Part shown: piece by piece, positions 34,402 through 44,466 of the stretch
Numbering within the stretch: the stretch's first letter is position 1
How the letters are laid out: each line of letters starts with the position of its first letter
Assembly (NCBI GenBank): GCA_905160935.1
Contig: CAJHZI010000831.1
Span: 122,501-186,500 of the forward strand
Source of the DNA: Enchytraeus crypticus
Lineage: Eukaryota > Annelida > Clitellata > Enchytraeida > Enchytraeidae
Direction: 5' to 3'
Length of the DNA stretch: 64,000 nucleotides
Translations under genes and position numbers: made by a program
The notes under the pieces: generated by a model
What the model saw: only the letters and a program-made list of their open reading frames with translations
The model's database searches: none
Told to the model about the DNA's origin: nothing

Positions 34402-37400
34402 CGTATATATATACCTGTACGCAGCCACCCGTCTCTCACAATGGTCTCTCTGGTGGCTGTTTCATTATTTAGGTAGCCCAACATGATCTGAGGACTGCGA
34501 GCCCAAATCTCTCCCCTCATGTTACACCCAACAGAGTGCCCTTTCTCAAGATCCACAATCTGTGACCATCAATCAATCAATAAATTTATCAATCAATCAA
34601 TAAATCAATCAAACAATCAATTAATTAATCAATAAAACAGTCAATCAATTAATCAATCAATCAGTTCAATAATTCATAAGTCATTCTGCCAGTGAGTATA
34701 GAAATTAGTTATTTAGAAATTAGTTATTCTAAAATAAGTAATGTAATGTTATTAACATTATTGTTATGTTGTTATGTTGTTATATATGATCTTTATTCAC
34801 CAAAATACATGGCAGTATGAACGGAACAAGAAATAGAAAAAATAAAGAACGAACAGAATAACAGAAACTATGGATTAACCATTAATGAGTTTACAAGTAG
34901 AGAAATTAAACTAAAATCGCTGCTTATCGTATAGAATAAACGTTACAACATACTGTAACAACAACATTGTTATGTTGTTATTTTATGTTATGTTAGTTGC
35001 TATTTTCGAAGATCTAACAAGTTTACAGGCCAACGTCAGAAAGGGCATTCGGTTGGAGAGAGCCTAATCTCAAGAAATTGCTACAAAATTTAAACAAATG
35101 GAAAAATCTCAAATTGGGGATTGACAGATGGATAATGCGATGTAGGACACAGAGGATTTGAGACAGTCTATTCGAATCCCGACCCTAGTTAAACTGGGGT
35201 TCAAGGGAGGATGATGATAATGATGGTTAACTTTATTGTTACGTTGTTATGTTGTTATGTTACAACATAACAATAACACTGTTTATATTATGTAATGTTA
35301 TGTTAGTTGTTAATTCGAAGATCTAACAAGTTTACAGACCACGGCCTCAGTCTCAGGGTAGAGAAGTCCCACTGAACCGGGAGGATCTGGTTTCAAACCC
35401 GGCATCAGCCGCTTAGCTACAGCGAGCTCCGTGACCCCATGCGTGATCAAACCAGTCGTCTCTGATAGGCCATAGGCTGCAACGAGATGTTACGGAGCGA
35501 ATCAATCAGTCAATAGAAACCAATCAGTGAGTTCTTAAATTTATTGATTGTTTGCTTGTTACATCCGTCAGTGATAAGCCAAAGACTGCAACGCGATGTG
35601 ACATAGCGAATCAATCAATCAGTCAATAAAAATCAATCAGCGAGTTCTTACATTTATTGATTGTTTACTTGTTACAGCCATTTCTGACTGGTCAAAGGCT
35701 GCAACGAGATTTAACAGCGAATAGCTCGCATAGATATCAATCAATCAATCAAAAAATATATCAATCAATTTTTTAATTAATTTGTTGTTAACGTGGTACA
35801 ACCGTCTAGACTGGCCAAAGGCTGCAACGAGTTGAATCGGTCGCATAGAAATCAATTAGTCAATATATCTATCAATCAATTTATCTATTAATCAATCAAT
35901 CTAGAAACTGTTACAGTTGTCCGTAAAGCATACGCAGCACAGGCTAAAGGTTAGAGCTATTTTAATGTCAGTTTCCTAATAGATAGAAGTGTCAGTGACG
36001 AGGTAATTTCATTTCAGTTCATTTAGTTTGTAAAATAATTTTTTTAATTCAAATAGATTTTTAATAGTTTTTAAAATTGTTATTTGCTCAGCTAGGCTAT
36101 ATACAGATTTACATATTTGTCCATACTGAAACATTTACACATAATTAATATTAAGCCTGCATCAACTCGTTAAATTTATATCAGTATATATTGTTTTTAT
36201 AATAGTTTTAGAATAGTATTTGTTCTAAAAGTCTTCACAGAGTTGAACCTTGTACGACGATCAGATTCGGATTTTGAAAGAAATCTCTGAGATCTCGTTC
36301 ACCTTCCTCTCCAAAAGGCGAGGAAGCAACAACAACAACGGTCACGTGATCCAGATTATACTTCCGGTTTAGGCCGCTTTTAGTCAACCTCATGGCGGCA
36401 GCTGGAACCATGTGGATCTTAGATATCTGCAGTGAATAAACCGATCAATCAATCAAACAATGGATCAATCAATCAATTACACAACGATCAATCAAACATC
36501 AAAAGGATTAAACTATCAACGAATACTTTATTTAAGTACCAGATAGTCTAATATTTTTAAGTACCTAGTATTCGCTTACGGCTTCTAAGTACCTTATATA
36601 TTCTTGTACTGCGTTTAAGTACCATATACTTTTTTATACCTACTTTTGGCTTACTTACTTTTATATACTTACTTTTTTTGACTGGGATCAGTGGCGATGT
36701 CGGTAAGATACTCGACCGCGGATCAGTATGTGCGGGGTTAAATCCTGGGCTCGCCCGTCACTGACATCGCTTTCGAGTGAGGAAACTGACATTAACTTTT
36801 AGCTTTACTACTTAAGTACAGTCTGTGGTTAAAGAGGGGGAACGCAGGGGAATATATGGGAAATAACGTTCCTTATAGCTTTCAATTCCCTCTTTAACCA
36901 CTGTAAATAGTCTTACGTAGTAATCTTGTACAACGTTCAGATACCTGATAGTCCTGTACGGCTTTCAAATACCGGTCCACATTGAACTGCTTCATGATGA
37001 CTACGAGCACTCCCTGAATCAGGCCTAGCGTCGTCACACCGAGACCGAATATGTGCGAAAGAGGCTGATACACAAAGTACTGATTCGTCTGATTGCAAAA
37101 CATTGGGTGACTGCAACAGAAGATTGAGACAATATGACAGTTCAATATGACAATTTATGACAACATTTATAACAAATATGATATGACAATTTATGGCAAC
37201 ATTTAGTACAATTTGATATGACAATATATGACAACATTTATCAAGACATTAGTAAGTCAAGAGTTTTTCTGACATCGCTTTCGAGTGAGGAAACTGACGT
37301 TAACAATAGCTTTACCAGCTTTTTATGACATCGAATAAACAGCCGTTCTTAGTAAAATACAATCTCTCGTGAAGTTTATGTATACTGCTAAAGTAAAAAA

Positions 37401-39672
37401 TTAAAAAGAAGTTAATAACAGGCCGGTATTAGGCATGTTAGATGATTTAAAGATCTACTCGGAAAAAGAATGACAGAGAAGGACGTAGGCGTTATATACC
37501 ATGGACCTGCCAATGGGCAGTGCACTAAGACAGAATCTTTATTATTAGTGAAATTCGACCTACCGTAGACCGCAGTTGACAGAGATCATGTTAGTGTGAG
37601 AGTTGAGGATAGCTTTTGGCAGGCCGGAAGTCCCACTGGAGAAGTTGATTAGGGCCACATCATGTTTAGGGTTTATGGAAAATGTGGACACTTCAGGGAC
37701 TGGCTTATAATGGGTCTGGTTCTCTAGCACACCCTGCAGAGATGTGTCGTCCAAGCTGTTGTCAATAGCGACTATCTGCCGTCAATTACAGAAATAAAAC
37801 AAATTACTGTTTGAGGTGCATTACATCATTACAACAAATTACTATCTAAGGTGAATTACATCATTACAACAAATTACTACCTGCCGTCCATTATATTATT
37901 ACAACAAAGTATTGACTGAGGTAAATCAACACGAAGAAGAAAACGGAAAAAATGTAGAGAGGAGTGTAGATGTTATATCTTGTTATAGTTGTACATTTAA
38001 CTACTTATATTCGTCATTTTATATTTAAATATTTATAGTCGTAGTTTTATATTTAGCTATGTATATTCAAAGTTTTATATTTAACTATTTACATTTACAG
38101 TTTATATTGAATTATTTACATTTACAGTTTATATTGAACTATTTACATTTACAGTTTATAATTAACTATTTACATTTACAGTTTATATTTAACTATTTAC
38201 ATTTACAGTTTATAATTAGTTATTTATATTCAAAGTTGTGCAATTAACTATTTATATATACAGTTTATATGTAACTATTTATATCTACAGTTTATATTTA
38301 GCTATTTACATGTATATTCATAGTTTTATATTTAACTATTTATATCTACAGTTTATATTTAGCTATTTATATTCATAGTTTTGCATTTAACTATTTATAA
38401 CTACAGTTTATATTTAGCTATTTATATTCATAGTTTTGCATTTAACTATTTATAATTACAGTTTATATTTAGCTATTTATATTCATAGTTTTGCATTTAA
38501 CTATTTATAATTACAGTTTATATTTAGCTATTTATATTCATAGTTTTTCATTTAACTATTTATAATTACAGTTTATATTTAGATAGCTTCTAGCCTGAAG
38601 CCTGTAGCAGACCAGGAGGGGTTGTGGCTTTCTATTTAATAAAAAAAAACTAAATAAAACCACAGATGACGCCGCTTTTCAATTAATCATTTTTACCTAC
38701 AACAGGTGTAACATATGTCTAATCTAATCTACACAATACCTGCAAGCATTCCAATGCTGCAACGTTATATAGAAAGTAGTAACCGGCAATGAGTTCATCT
38801 CAATATCACACGTTAAACATTGAAACATTTAAAATGTATAGCTGCTGCGATATGTTTTTTGTTATACAACGACTGTCGTCTCTCTCTCTCTCTCTCTCTC
38901 TCTCTTAGCGCACTGCCTACTGGTTGGTCCATGGTATGTAGCGCCTCCACTCTTCTCTGTCTTCCACTTTCCTCAATGTTACATTCTTTTCCTGCCTTTC
39001 GTTATAAAATGACAAATCGATTTGACGTGAAGACGTAACGACATTACGATAATACGAGTTAGCCAGTTGTTAATATTTTATTATTATTATTAACAACGAA
39101 AACTTATATAGCAGTGTCAAGGCCGAACTTGGTCATCGAGACTACTCTACAGAAAAAGTTCAATAATAGTAATAAGCTAAATAGCAAATACATTTAAATC
39201 AATAGCTGAACTAGTGACAAATGTCTAGTGTTAGTGTTAGTGAGCCTGGCCCCTCTATCCCCTTAAATCCATACGCAATCCTCAGAAATAATAAAATTTG
39301 GCTGCAGAATATGCCAACCGTTTACGAAATGCGTAGAAGGAAATGAGTATAGTAAGCAGTAACTAAGGAACGCAATGAAAAACTACGTAAAAGTAGTGTT
39401 TGGCCTACGTTACCGGTGTCGCTAAAAGCTTAATAAAGCCTTTAAAATGTGAGAAGATAAGCAGATCCATCAATAGAGCGATCTCGTATGAAAACTACAG
39501 CAGTTAGCCAGTAAAATGTCTGCTTTGGACCAACTATTTGGCATTAAAGAGTGATAGAGAAAGAGAGAAAGAGGTTAGAATGAGAGAGCCAGAGAGACGG
39601 AGAAAGGGAAAGAAAGAGAGACAGATAGAAAAAGAGATGTTCATAGAGCGAGAGAGAGAGAGAGAGAGGGAG

Positions 39673-39708
<36 letters not shown>

Positions 39709-42118
39709 TAAGAGAGAGAGAGAGAGAGATAAATGGGAAGAGAGAGAGGGAGACACATAGAGAGTGACAAATACATGTAGAAACACTTACCCTGATATTT
39801 TTATCAGTTGTAGCATTGGAAGCGACTTTCATACACATGGAGTGCGCGAGCAATAGCTTCGGTTTAGTTGTTCCCAAATAGTGTACCAGCTCATCTGTTC
39901 CATCAAACAATCAATCGAAGTATCGATTAATCAATCGATCGATAAACCAATCGAGAAATCAGTCAATTATTTTTTCAACCAAACACTCAATCAATCACTC
40001 AATCAGTCAATCAATCAATCAACCAAACAAACAAACAATATGTCAACCAATTATTTTAAAGTGGTTCAATACCTAAACTTTTATCAACCAATAGCTATCA
40101 AATAATAGCTATCATAAAATAGCTGTCATACATGTAGCTATCATATAGTAGCCATCATATAATAGCTATCATATAATAGCTGTCATATAAGAGCTATGAT
40201 ATTATAGCTGTCATATCATAGCTATCATATAAAAGCTATCATAGCTATCGCATAATAGCTATCATAGCTATCATATAAAAGCTATCATAGCTATCATATA
40301 AAAGCTATCATAGCTATCATGTAATAACTTTTATATGATAGCTATGATAGCTTTTATATGATAGCTATCATATAAAAGCTATCATAGCTATCATATAATA
40401 GCTATGATATTATAGCTGTCATATCATAACTATCATATAAAAGCTATCATAGCTATCATATAATAGCTATCATATAATAGCTATCATATAATAGCTATGA
40501 TATTATAGCTGTCATATCATAACTATCATATAAAAGCTATCATAGCTATCATATATAGCTATCATATAATAGCTATCATATAATAGCTATCATATAATAG
40601 CTATGATATTATAGCTGTCATATCATAACTATCATATAAAAGCTATCATAGCTATCATATAATAGCTATCATATAATAGCTATCATATAATAGCTATCAT
40701 ATAATAGCTATCATATAATAGCTATCATATAATAGCTATGATATTATAGCTGTCATATCATAGCTATCATATAATAGCTATCACATAAAAGCTTTCTAAG
40801 CCGAGGAAGGCATAGGAAGAGATATTGGCATAGCTAATACTAATGATATTTAAGAAGAGTTTGAGTTTGGTACTTTAGTTATAAATGTTTACTTTCTTTA
40901 TTTTCTTTATATTGATTTATGTTGTGTTTATGTTGTGTTTATGTTGTGTTTATGTTGTGTTTATGTTGTGTTATGTTGTGTTTATGTTGTGTTATGTTGT
41001 GTTTATGTTGTGTTTATGTTGTGTTTATGTTGTGTTTATGTTGTGTTTATGTTGTGTTTGATTTCTATTGTATGTATTTCTTACAGCCATGAATTAGGTG
41101 AAATAAAGATTATATAGGGGGTCCACCTTGTCACAAGCAAAAACCCTCAAGAATAATGGTATTTCAAAAGTAATGTTAAAATTAATTTAAAGATCCAATC
41201 GTAGATGGACTTGATGAGGATAATGGCAAGAAGCGAATAGGAAGAAGCGTTATATACCATGGACCTGCCAGTAGGCAGTGCACTAAGAAAGAGAGTTCAA
41301 AGGTATTTACACACCTGTTGTGGACATGGCGTTGATTGCAACTAGAGTGGCGCCCAGGCGAAGGATTGAAATCAGGACCACTGGGTAGAGAATAGAGTTG
41401 GGTGAGAACACGGCCACCAGGTCTCTGGGTCTAACTCCCAGCTCATGATAGAGGAACCCGGCTAGGCGCTCCGTGGCAGCGTAAAGTTGTGCGTATGTCA
41501 GGCTGACTTCAGTCTCGAGCTCAATCTAATTAATCATTCAGGTAATTAATCAACTAGTTAATAAATTAATATCATCATCATCATCCTTTAATCCCAGTCC
41601 ATGGTCGGGATACTAATAGACTGTCTCAAATCCTCTCTGTCCTACACCACACCACCAGCCATTCTCCAGTTAATTAATTAATATAATTATGATCAATTAA
41701 TTAGCTAATTAATATGTGACCAATTGTTTAATTAATTTCAATAGCTCAGTGAATAGATAGGTATTATATAAAGGGACAAATTATTAGATCAGGAGTAATT
41801 ATTAATTATTTTGAGTAGTTATTTGCAACAATACTGATATTATATTAATTATATAATAATGAAGATAATAATAATATTGATATAATATTATATTAATAAA
41901 GTAATAATACTATAATTATAATAATAGTACATTAGTAGTATGTTAGTAGTACGACTAGTACACATTACCAGGGCTGTTTTGTTGGCCTCGCGCTTGAAGG
42001 CTGATGTTAGGTAAGTGTATAGATCACAGTCTGGTACTTCAACCCTGAATGGACTTCTCAATATGTCCTCTGGTCTAATTTCAGGTAGTTTACCATTGTT
42101 TTCTCCATGTGTAGTCAT
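32032..42118 (-). CDS. Acyl-CoA synthetase, 4-coumarate-CoA ligase/luciferase-like (AMP-binding), 11 exons
   Basis: Exons in transcript order on the minus strand: 42118-41969, 41525-41315, 39894-39791, 37775-37564, 37110-36945, 36426-36249, 35476-35340, 34559-34415, 33480-33398, 32777-32609, 32162-32032. Phases close to 561 aa plus stop, the usual size of the family. Adenylate-forming motifs are in order: P-loop [11 protein letters not shown] (200-210), [18 protein letters not shown] (341-348), [14 protein letters not shown] then GWLRTGD (Asp about 436), the linker region [24 protein letters not shown], and [10 protein letters not shown] with the catalytic Lys at about 544. The enzyme should activate a carboxylic acid with ATP and load it onto CoA; the substrate is not predictable from sequence. 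The C-terminus Ser-Asn-Leu resembles, but does not match, the SKL peroxisomal signal. It lies tail-to-tail with ADAM17 and head-to-head with SIL1. Two introns carry tandem copies of adjacent exon edges. Confidence 0.5.
32510..32598 (+). mobile_element. LINE-A 3' end fragment with (GA)n tail
   Basis: Contains ATGGACCTGCCAGTAAGCAG then TACACTAAGAGAGAG: the hairpin and (GA)n of LINE-A. It abuts the donor of the minus-strand exon ending at 32609. Confidence 0.5.
33040..33185 (+). repeat. GATGATGCTGATGATGATTAT repeat
   Basis: 21-24-bp derivative of (GAT)n attached to a repeat G copy. Confidence 0.5.
33518..33725. repeat. (AT)n-rich tract
   Basis: TA repeats with CATA and TTTATA variants, in an acyl-CoA synthetase intron. 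Confidence 0.5.
33757..34115 (-). mobile_element. LINE-B 3' fragment, longest copy
   Basis: GCACTGCCAAGTGGCAGGTG, TAAGAGCACTCCTTAGATCA, GGTTTCCCGTTGCCTTCC, then extends further than the other copies to about 34110. In an intron of the acyl-CoA synthetase. Confidence 0.5.
34205..34412. repeat. (AT)n-rich tract reaching an exon donor
   Basis: TA repeats extend up to the donor (GTATAT on the minus strand) of the exon ending at 34415. Confidence 0.5.
34562..34675 (-). repeat. (TTGA)n (minus sense) upstream of an acyl-CoA synthetase acceptor
   Basis: Plus-strand ATCAATCAATCAATAAAT starts 9 bp from the exon boundary at 34559; in the sense of transcription it is TTGATTGATTGATGGTCACAG. Confidence 0.5.
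35035..35232 (+). mobile_element. Dispersed repeat G with (GAT)n tail
   Basis: AAAGGGCATTCGGTTGG, TTTGAGACAGTCTATTCG, TCCCGACCCTAGTTAAACTG, GGGTTCAAGGGAGGATGATG. Other copies: 1410-1590 (-), 9012-9060 (-), 16880-17015 (+), 32940-33060 (+), 41565-41665 (-), 51690-51790 (+), 52340-52460 (-), 54445-54590 (+), 59230-59375 (-), 63205-63330 (-); all end in GAT or ATC repeats. Confidence 0.5.
35500..35850 (-). repeat. Three decayed copies of an acyl-CoA synthetase exon 5' edge
   Basis: The sense (minus) strand of the exon at 35476 begins after TCGTTGCAG with CCTATGGCCTATCAGAGACG. Related segments with TTGCAG acceptors lie at about 35600, 35702 and 35824 (TTGCAGTCTTTGGCTTATC, TTGCAGCCTTTGACCAGTC, TTGCAGCCTTTGGCCAGTC), separated by TTGATTGATT tracts. 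Confidence 0.5.
36686..36812 (+). mobile_element. SINE-A copy
   Basis: CAGTGGCGATGTCGGTAAGA, GTGCGGGGTTAAATCCTGG and the conserved tail ending in AGCTTTACTACTT. A mariner-type MITE follows directly. Confidence 0.5.
36819..36903. mobile_element. Tiny Tc1/mariner-type MITE (85 bp)
   Basis: Begins CAGTCTGTGGTTAAAGAGGG and ends CCCTCTTTAACCACTG, with TA on both sides (36817-36818 and 36904-36905). CAGT ends plus TA duplication suit Tc1/mariner. The left end has four extra bases, so the call is tentative. Confidence 0.5.
37268..37325 (+). mobile_element. SINE-A 3' end only
   Basis: TGACATCGCTTTCGAGTGAG, then GAAACTGACGTTAAC. Confidence 0.5.
37425..37523 (+). mobile_element. LINE-A 3' end fragment
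   Basis: Matches GGCATGTTAGATGATTTAAA through ATGGACCTGCCAATGGGCAG of LINE-A, with an internal gap. Located in an intron of the acyl-CoA synthetase. Confidence 0.5.
37765..37925 (-). repeat. Copies of the acyl-CoA synthetase exon-4 acceptor edge
   Basis: On the plus strand, ACTATCTGCCGTCAATTACA at 37771 is echoed by ACTATCTAAGGTGAATTACA (about 37840) and ACTACCTGCCGTCCATTATA (about 37876), joined by ATTACAACAAATT. Confidence 0.5.
38030..38582 (+). repeat. About 26-bp and 45-bp minisatellite
   Basis: Units of AACTATTTACATTTACAGTT plus TATATT, changing to a longer unit with TTCATAGTTTTGCATTT; in an acyl-CoA synthetase intron. Confidence 0.5.
38878..38995 (-). mobile_element. LINE-A 3' end fragment with (CT)n
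   Basis: (TC)n then TTAGCGCACTGCCTACTGG and GCGCCTCCACTCTTCTCTGT, the reverse complement of the LINE-A 3' end. Confidence 0.5.
40080..40795 (+). repeat. Palindrome-rich ATAGCTATCATATA array
   Basis: About 50 units of the type TAGCTATCATATAA with inversions (GATAGCTATGATAG); it contains a perfect 68-bp palindrome at 40331-40398. Confidence 0.5.
40331..40398. repeat. Perfect 68-bp palindrome without spacer
   Basis: Checked base by base: 34-bp arms centred between 40364 and 40365 (TTTTATATGATAG|CTATCATATAAAA), first mismatch at 40330/40399. Confidence 0.5.
40916..41062 (+). repeat. 11-bp repeat TGTTGTGTTTA
   Basis: About 13 copies, with two units shortened by one base. Confidence 0.5.
41195..41297 (+). 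mobile_element. LINE-A 3' end fragment
   Basis: GAAGCGTTATATACCATGGA then CCTGCCAGTAGGCAGTGCAC and an AAGAAAGAGAG tail, about 18 bp from the donor of exon 41315-41525. Confidence 0.5.
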
Positions 42119-42294
42119 GGTTGATGGCAGAAATAGGTCGACGAACTATAGCAGATATAACTGGTCCTCAGAGTCATACAGTCGTCCTTGACAACATCGA
42201 TCAGGAGACTAGTAATTAAAGTTAGAATAGGATGAACACTATTTTTAAATGCAGAGATTCTTTAATCTAACGATGACAAATTTATTAAATTCCA

Positions 42295-42600
42295 GAATTC
42301 AATTTACACTTAATGTAAATTGAATTCATTGAATTCATTGAATTCATTCATTCATTTTTTTAAATTCATTCATTTACACTAACAATTGTTAGTGTTAACT
42401 AATTAATTTTAACTAATTGCAATTAGTTAAAACTAATTAGTTAACACTAACAGTTATTTAAAACTAATTTAGTTAATACTAATAGTTAGTTAACAATAAC
42501 AATTAGGTAACACTAACAACTAGATAACACTAACAATTAGATAACATTAACATAAGTTAACACTAACGGTTAAACGCTGACAGTTACTTCAAAATTATCA
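42295..42600 (+). repeat. GAATTCATT and TTAGTTAACACTAACAATT repeats
   Basis: Short tandem and inverted repeats, including AACTAATTAGTTAACACTAA, about 180 bp upstream of the acyl-CoA synthetase start codon on its 5' side. Confidence 0.5.
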
Positions 42601-42904
42601 CTACCTTTTATAAGTCTATGTAGCACGTCAATTCATCCAGCATATGTGCTGTCTATCTATTAAAAGATCATTATATTACCTCTAAAGCAGACGAGCTGAG
42701 TAGAATGCACGGGCTCTAAGCAGAGAGACTGGGTACGTGCTCTACTTGTACTCACAGGTTTGCCTGCCTCGCTAAGTTCATGTGAATGAATACTAATGTA
42801 GGCCAGCCACAATAGCCTTGTCTCGCATTGTAGTACGGGTTCAAAGGTCTACAACGGCTCGAGAAATAGATAAAGTGACAAATATGTTCAACTTAAAAAT
42901 AAAA

Positions 42905-43025
42905 ATAACAATAATTACCTCCGACAGTTTCTATAGCGGTGTCATGGCCGGTGTCCGGTCTACTAGACTGCTTTACAGGTTCCTGGCAGATTTTAATTAA
43001 TCCTTTCCATGGTTAATCATAGGCG
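42905..43025 (-). mobile_element. Partial copy of the second SINE family
   Basis: TTTCTATAGCGGTGTCATGG, then CTTTACAGGTTCCTGGCAG, reverse complement of 16015-16125; in the SIL1/acyl-CoA synthetase divergent interval. Confidence 0.5.
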
Positions 43026-43169
43026 AACAAATATATAATAGCTGTGTTATAGATAGAGCGACACTTGACATTATAGTACGTGTAGAGTGTAATTGTATCC
43101 GCCATGCTCTTTGTGCAGTTTATATTTGTACATAGAATCCAATAGGCGGAATATCACCTGCAAATACAT

Positions 43170-43345
43170 GTACATATATACATATGGGGTGTACACACAC
43201 CCGGGTTTAAACCTACCCGCTCGGGTGTACACCACACCCGGGTGTTGGTATAAATGGGGTACCCCGGGGCCCTGTACCCATAGTATCCCCAAGTACCCCG
43301 GTACCCCGGGTGCTCCCAGTGCTCCTGGTGCTACCAGTGCCTCCA
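43170..43345 (+). repeat. GC-rich direct and inverted repeats
   Basis: ACACACACCCGGGTTTAAAC, GGGTGTACACCACACCCGGG and GGTACCCCGGGG blocks form a local GC island in the AT-rich spacer between the divergent genes. Confidence 0.5.
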
Positions 43346-44466
43346 GGTTTTGCCTTATGTTTGTCCTAGCAGTAGTTTGATTGTAGTTTTCATATTCTAA
43401 GTTTTTGGACTTGTTTTCTCTATTCGTGATATTGCATCAAGTTGAACCGTGTTCTACTTGTTGTCTTAGATTTGGTTCAAGAGTGTCCGATATTGTCATT
43501 GACGACAGTAGCGCTTTTATATTTTTAATTTTTGTTATTTATGTTTTTGTCGTTGTTGCTGCTGCTCTGAGAAGGTGGAAAGGCCTACGTAGAAAGAGTT
43601 AAGAATATCAATATTTCCATATCTATGGTGAACTTGCCAGAATGTAAACAAACCTGGATGTAAACAAGTTGTTTTTGGATTTTTAAAATTATACTCACGC
43701 TTGTATTATTTTTTAAAGAAATAAAATTATTTGTAATGTCTTACAAGCTATAAAATTGTACATATCTGCTGAAATAAATAAAATTGTGTACATATTGACT
43801 AGTTTTATTGTAGTTTCTTGGAATATATTTTATTAGTTGTGTAGTGCACGTGCAAATTATTTAAAATCCTAACCAAATAGCATTATGTATAATTGGTAAA
43901 GTTGTAATTCCTTTATTGTCAATTTTAAATCTTATTCGTATAAGCAATTAGAAATGTCCTGCGAGTGAGTTGGGAAGTCGAAGTTAGTGACATGGAATAT
44001 ATTACGAAGAGTAGTTAGGCTGACGTGGCATTAAGCTATTGGAACACGTCTTCTGCCGGTATGATTTGAACTGCAATCATGACAAATCTCGTGCAATAAA
44101 GCGTCGTAATTGTCTCTTGAGGCTGTATAAATTTGATTCATCAAGGATTTACATCAAATATCCTACCAAGCTATCATTTAAATGGCATATTTACTTCTTC
44201 ATGGATAGCAACTTACACTTCATGGTTTTTACAATTTAGTATAGAAAATATTTAGAAAATAGGAATCACTCTACATTGATTATAAGAACTGATTTAAATT
44301 TAATTGAATAATAGAATAATATTGATTGAATATATAATAGAACATTGGCTACAGTTAATAGTAAACGTGTGTTGCTTCCTGCAAACGACATTTGTTTGTT
44401 AAAGAAATTCTAACTGCATGAAAACTGGATTATTCCACTGAGATAAGAAAATAAGAAACTGAAGTC

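Larger units (their letters stand above)
42119..44466. other. Head-to-head interval between the acyl-CoA synthetase and SIL1
   Basis: About 2.35 kb separating divergent start codons. It holds the TTAGTTAAC repeats, an inverted SINE piece, the GC-rich repeat block, a weak repeat C trace and about 870 bp of featureless AT-rich sequence before SIL1. No TATA box or CpG island could be assigned with confidence. Confidence 0.5.

Noticed and set aside
43093-43380. Collagen-like GTPGAPSAPGATSA peptide
   Set aside because: GC-rich tandem DNA with no start context, splice logic or homologue.
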